From positions 1-14,749 of the forward strand of contig CAYVMN010000118.1 in NCBI GenBank assembly GCA_964452575.1: a stretch of DNA of 14,749 nt. Direction: 5' to 3'. Below the pieces are notes generated by a model. It worked only from the letters and a program-made list of their open reading frames with translations, was not told the DNA's origin and did no database searches. This stretch comes from CAYVMN01 sp964452575. Lineage in GTDB: Bacteria; Desulfobacterota; DSM-4660; Desulfatiglandales; Desulfatiglandaceae. This document shows positions 14,191 through 14,749 of this stretch, piece after piece; position 1 is the first letter of the stretch, and the number at the start of each line of letters is the position of its first letter. The translations under genes were made by a program, and so were the position numbers.

Positions 14191-14275
14191 GCGAGAGTGG
14201 CGGAACTGGAAGACGCGCTGGACTTAGGATCCAGTGGGGAAACCCGTGGGGGTTCGAGCCCCCCCTCTCGCACCA
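14191..14275 (+). tRNA. tRNA-Leu (anticodon UAG), CCA encoded
   Basis: The acceptor arm GCGAGAG pairs with CTCTCGC, with discriminator A and an encoded CCA (14273-14275). The anticodon stem CTGGA/TCCAG encloses CTTAGGA, so the anticodon is TAG (14225-14227), decoding CUN leucine codons. A variable arm of class II size (TGGGGAAACCCG) and a T arm with GGTTCGAGCC are present. At 85 bases with CCA it has the expected length for leucine tRNA. Confidence 0.96.
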
Positions 14276-14369
14276 GCAAAAATAGCATGGATTTCCACAT
14301 CTCCAACGCTCCTTGGGCCTTGGCCAAATGGTTTTTGGCGTTCAGGTTTCTTTAGCGCTTTCATCAGCC

Positions 14370-14415
14370 ACCACCAGTAAAACTGGTGGTATGAGGAAGG
14401 CCCCAAGATGGGGCC
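14370..14415. repeat. Two adjacent strong hairpins (REP-like)
   Basis: ACCACCAGT (14370-14378) pairs perfectly with ACTGGTGGT (14382-14390) around AAA. Eight bases later GGCCCC (14399-14404) pairs with GGGGCC (14410-14415) around AAGAT. Neither is followed by a T-run on either strand, so a classical terminator is unlikely. The pair could process or stabilise tRNA-Leu read-through RNA, or be a REP-like element. Confidence 0.55.
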
Positions 14416-14442
14416 AGCAAACTTGTATTTATTAATGCGCAC

Positions 14443-14722
14443 AAAATCCGAATCTCTAAATCCGAAATTCGAAACAATATCGAATGACCAAAATTCAAAT
14501 GACCAAATCCTCACTATCCGATCCATCATTGCGATTCCCTGAGCTGGAGGAACTCTTTTTGTCATTGGGATATTCGAATTTTGAATTTGTTTCGGCCCGC
14601 CCTGGCGCGACATGCCTTGAACAAACTCTTGGCCTGGAGTTCTTTCAAAGCCATAGCTTTAAAAGAGACCCATAGTAATCCAGGTCTGGGCCAGGGATTT
14701 CGTGCTTCGGATTTCGGATTTT
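14443..14722. repeat. AT-rich inverted-repeat element, MITE-like
   Basis: AAAATCCGAA (14443-14452) and its exact inverse TTCGGATTTT (14713-14722) bound a segment of 280 bases. Inside the left end AATGACCAAA occurs twice (14483-14492 and 14498-14507). A related inverted stretch with GTCATTGGG, ATTCGAATTTTGAATTTG and TTTCGG lies at 14561-14595. CCGAAATTCGAA-type words of this sort are dispersed in intergenic DNA of many deltaproteobacteria. There is no transposase and no credible gene inside. With the hairpins just before it, this accounts for the gene-free 14276-14749 stretch. Confidence 0.45.
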
Positions 14723-14749
14723 AAACTCGTCATAATAATCGCCCGAAAC

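Noticed and set aside
14484..14675. 63-codon plus-strand frame in the last part of the window
   Set aside because: It is translated from AT-rich inverted-repeat DNA, with no ribosome site and no domain-like pattern.

Overview
The window is about 14.7 kb of a mid-GC bacterial chromosome. Endonuclease-type MutL (DQHA(X)2E(X)4E motif), LPP20/FlgT-like envelope proteins, a membrane-anchored TraB protein and a zinc-ribbon VapC point to an anaerobic deltaproteobacterium (Desulfobacterota-like). That placement is inference from gene families, not from a phylogenetic marker.

Left part (1-2230): a TraB/PrgY-family membrane protein (+) and a VanZ-like multi-membrane protein (-) converge with only 23 bases between them. 

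Accessory block (about 2240-6300): this part is more AT-rich and its genes look mobile. It starts with an AbrB/VapC toxin-antitoxin pair under a promoter whose -10 overlaps a short palindrome, followed by a decayed minus-strand gene. Then come a DUF2971 gene and a HEPN-like gene, each followed by a structured inverted repeat that looks like an integron attC recombination site. Together they look like a two-cassette array without an integrase. The HEPN-like gene seems to carry a one-base deletion; restoring it puts the stop codon inside the second attC, as is usual for cassettes. A 58-codon fragment and a minus-strand DUF2283 pair, possibly toxin-antitoxin, complete the block, which ends near the 3' end of a tRNA-Val gene.

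Core part (6460-13090, all minus strand): tRNA-Val(GAC) with its own promoter and terminator; pgsA (phosphatidylglycerophosphate synthase); a three-gene exported-protein operon (LPP20 protein, TPR lipoprotein, FlgT-like protein) read from a promoter at the end of miaA; then miaA and mutL, with mutL upstream of miaA.

Right part (13400-14749, plus strand): a RadC/JAB-domain protein; tRNA-Leu(UAG), whose promoter overlaps the radC stop codon; and a 470-base gene-free stretch with two strong hairpins and an AT-rich MITE-like inverted repeat.

The most interesting material is the putative attC-flanked DUF2971/HEPN-like cassette pair. Everything here was read by eye; family calls rest on motifs, not database searches.
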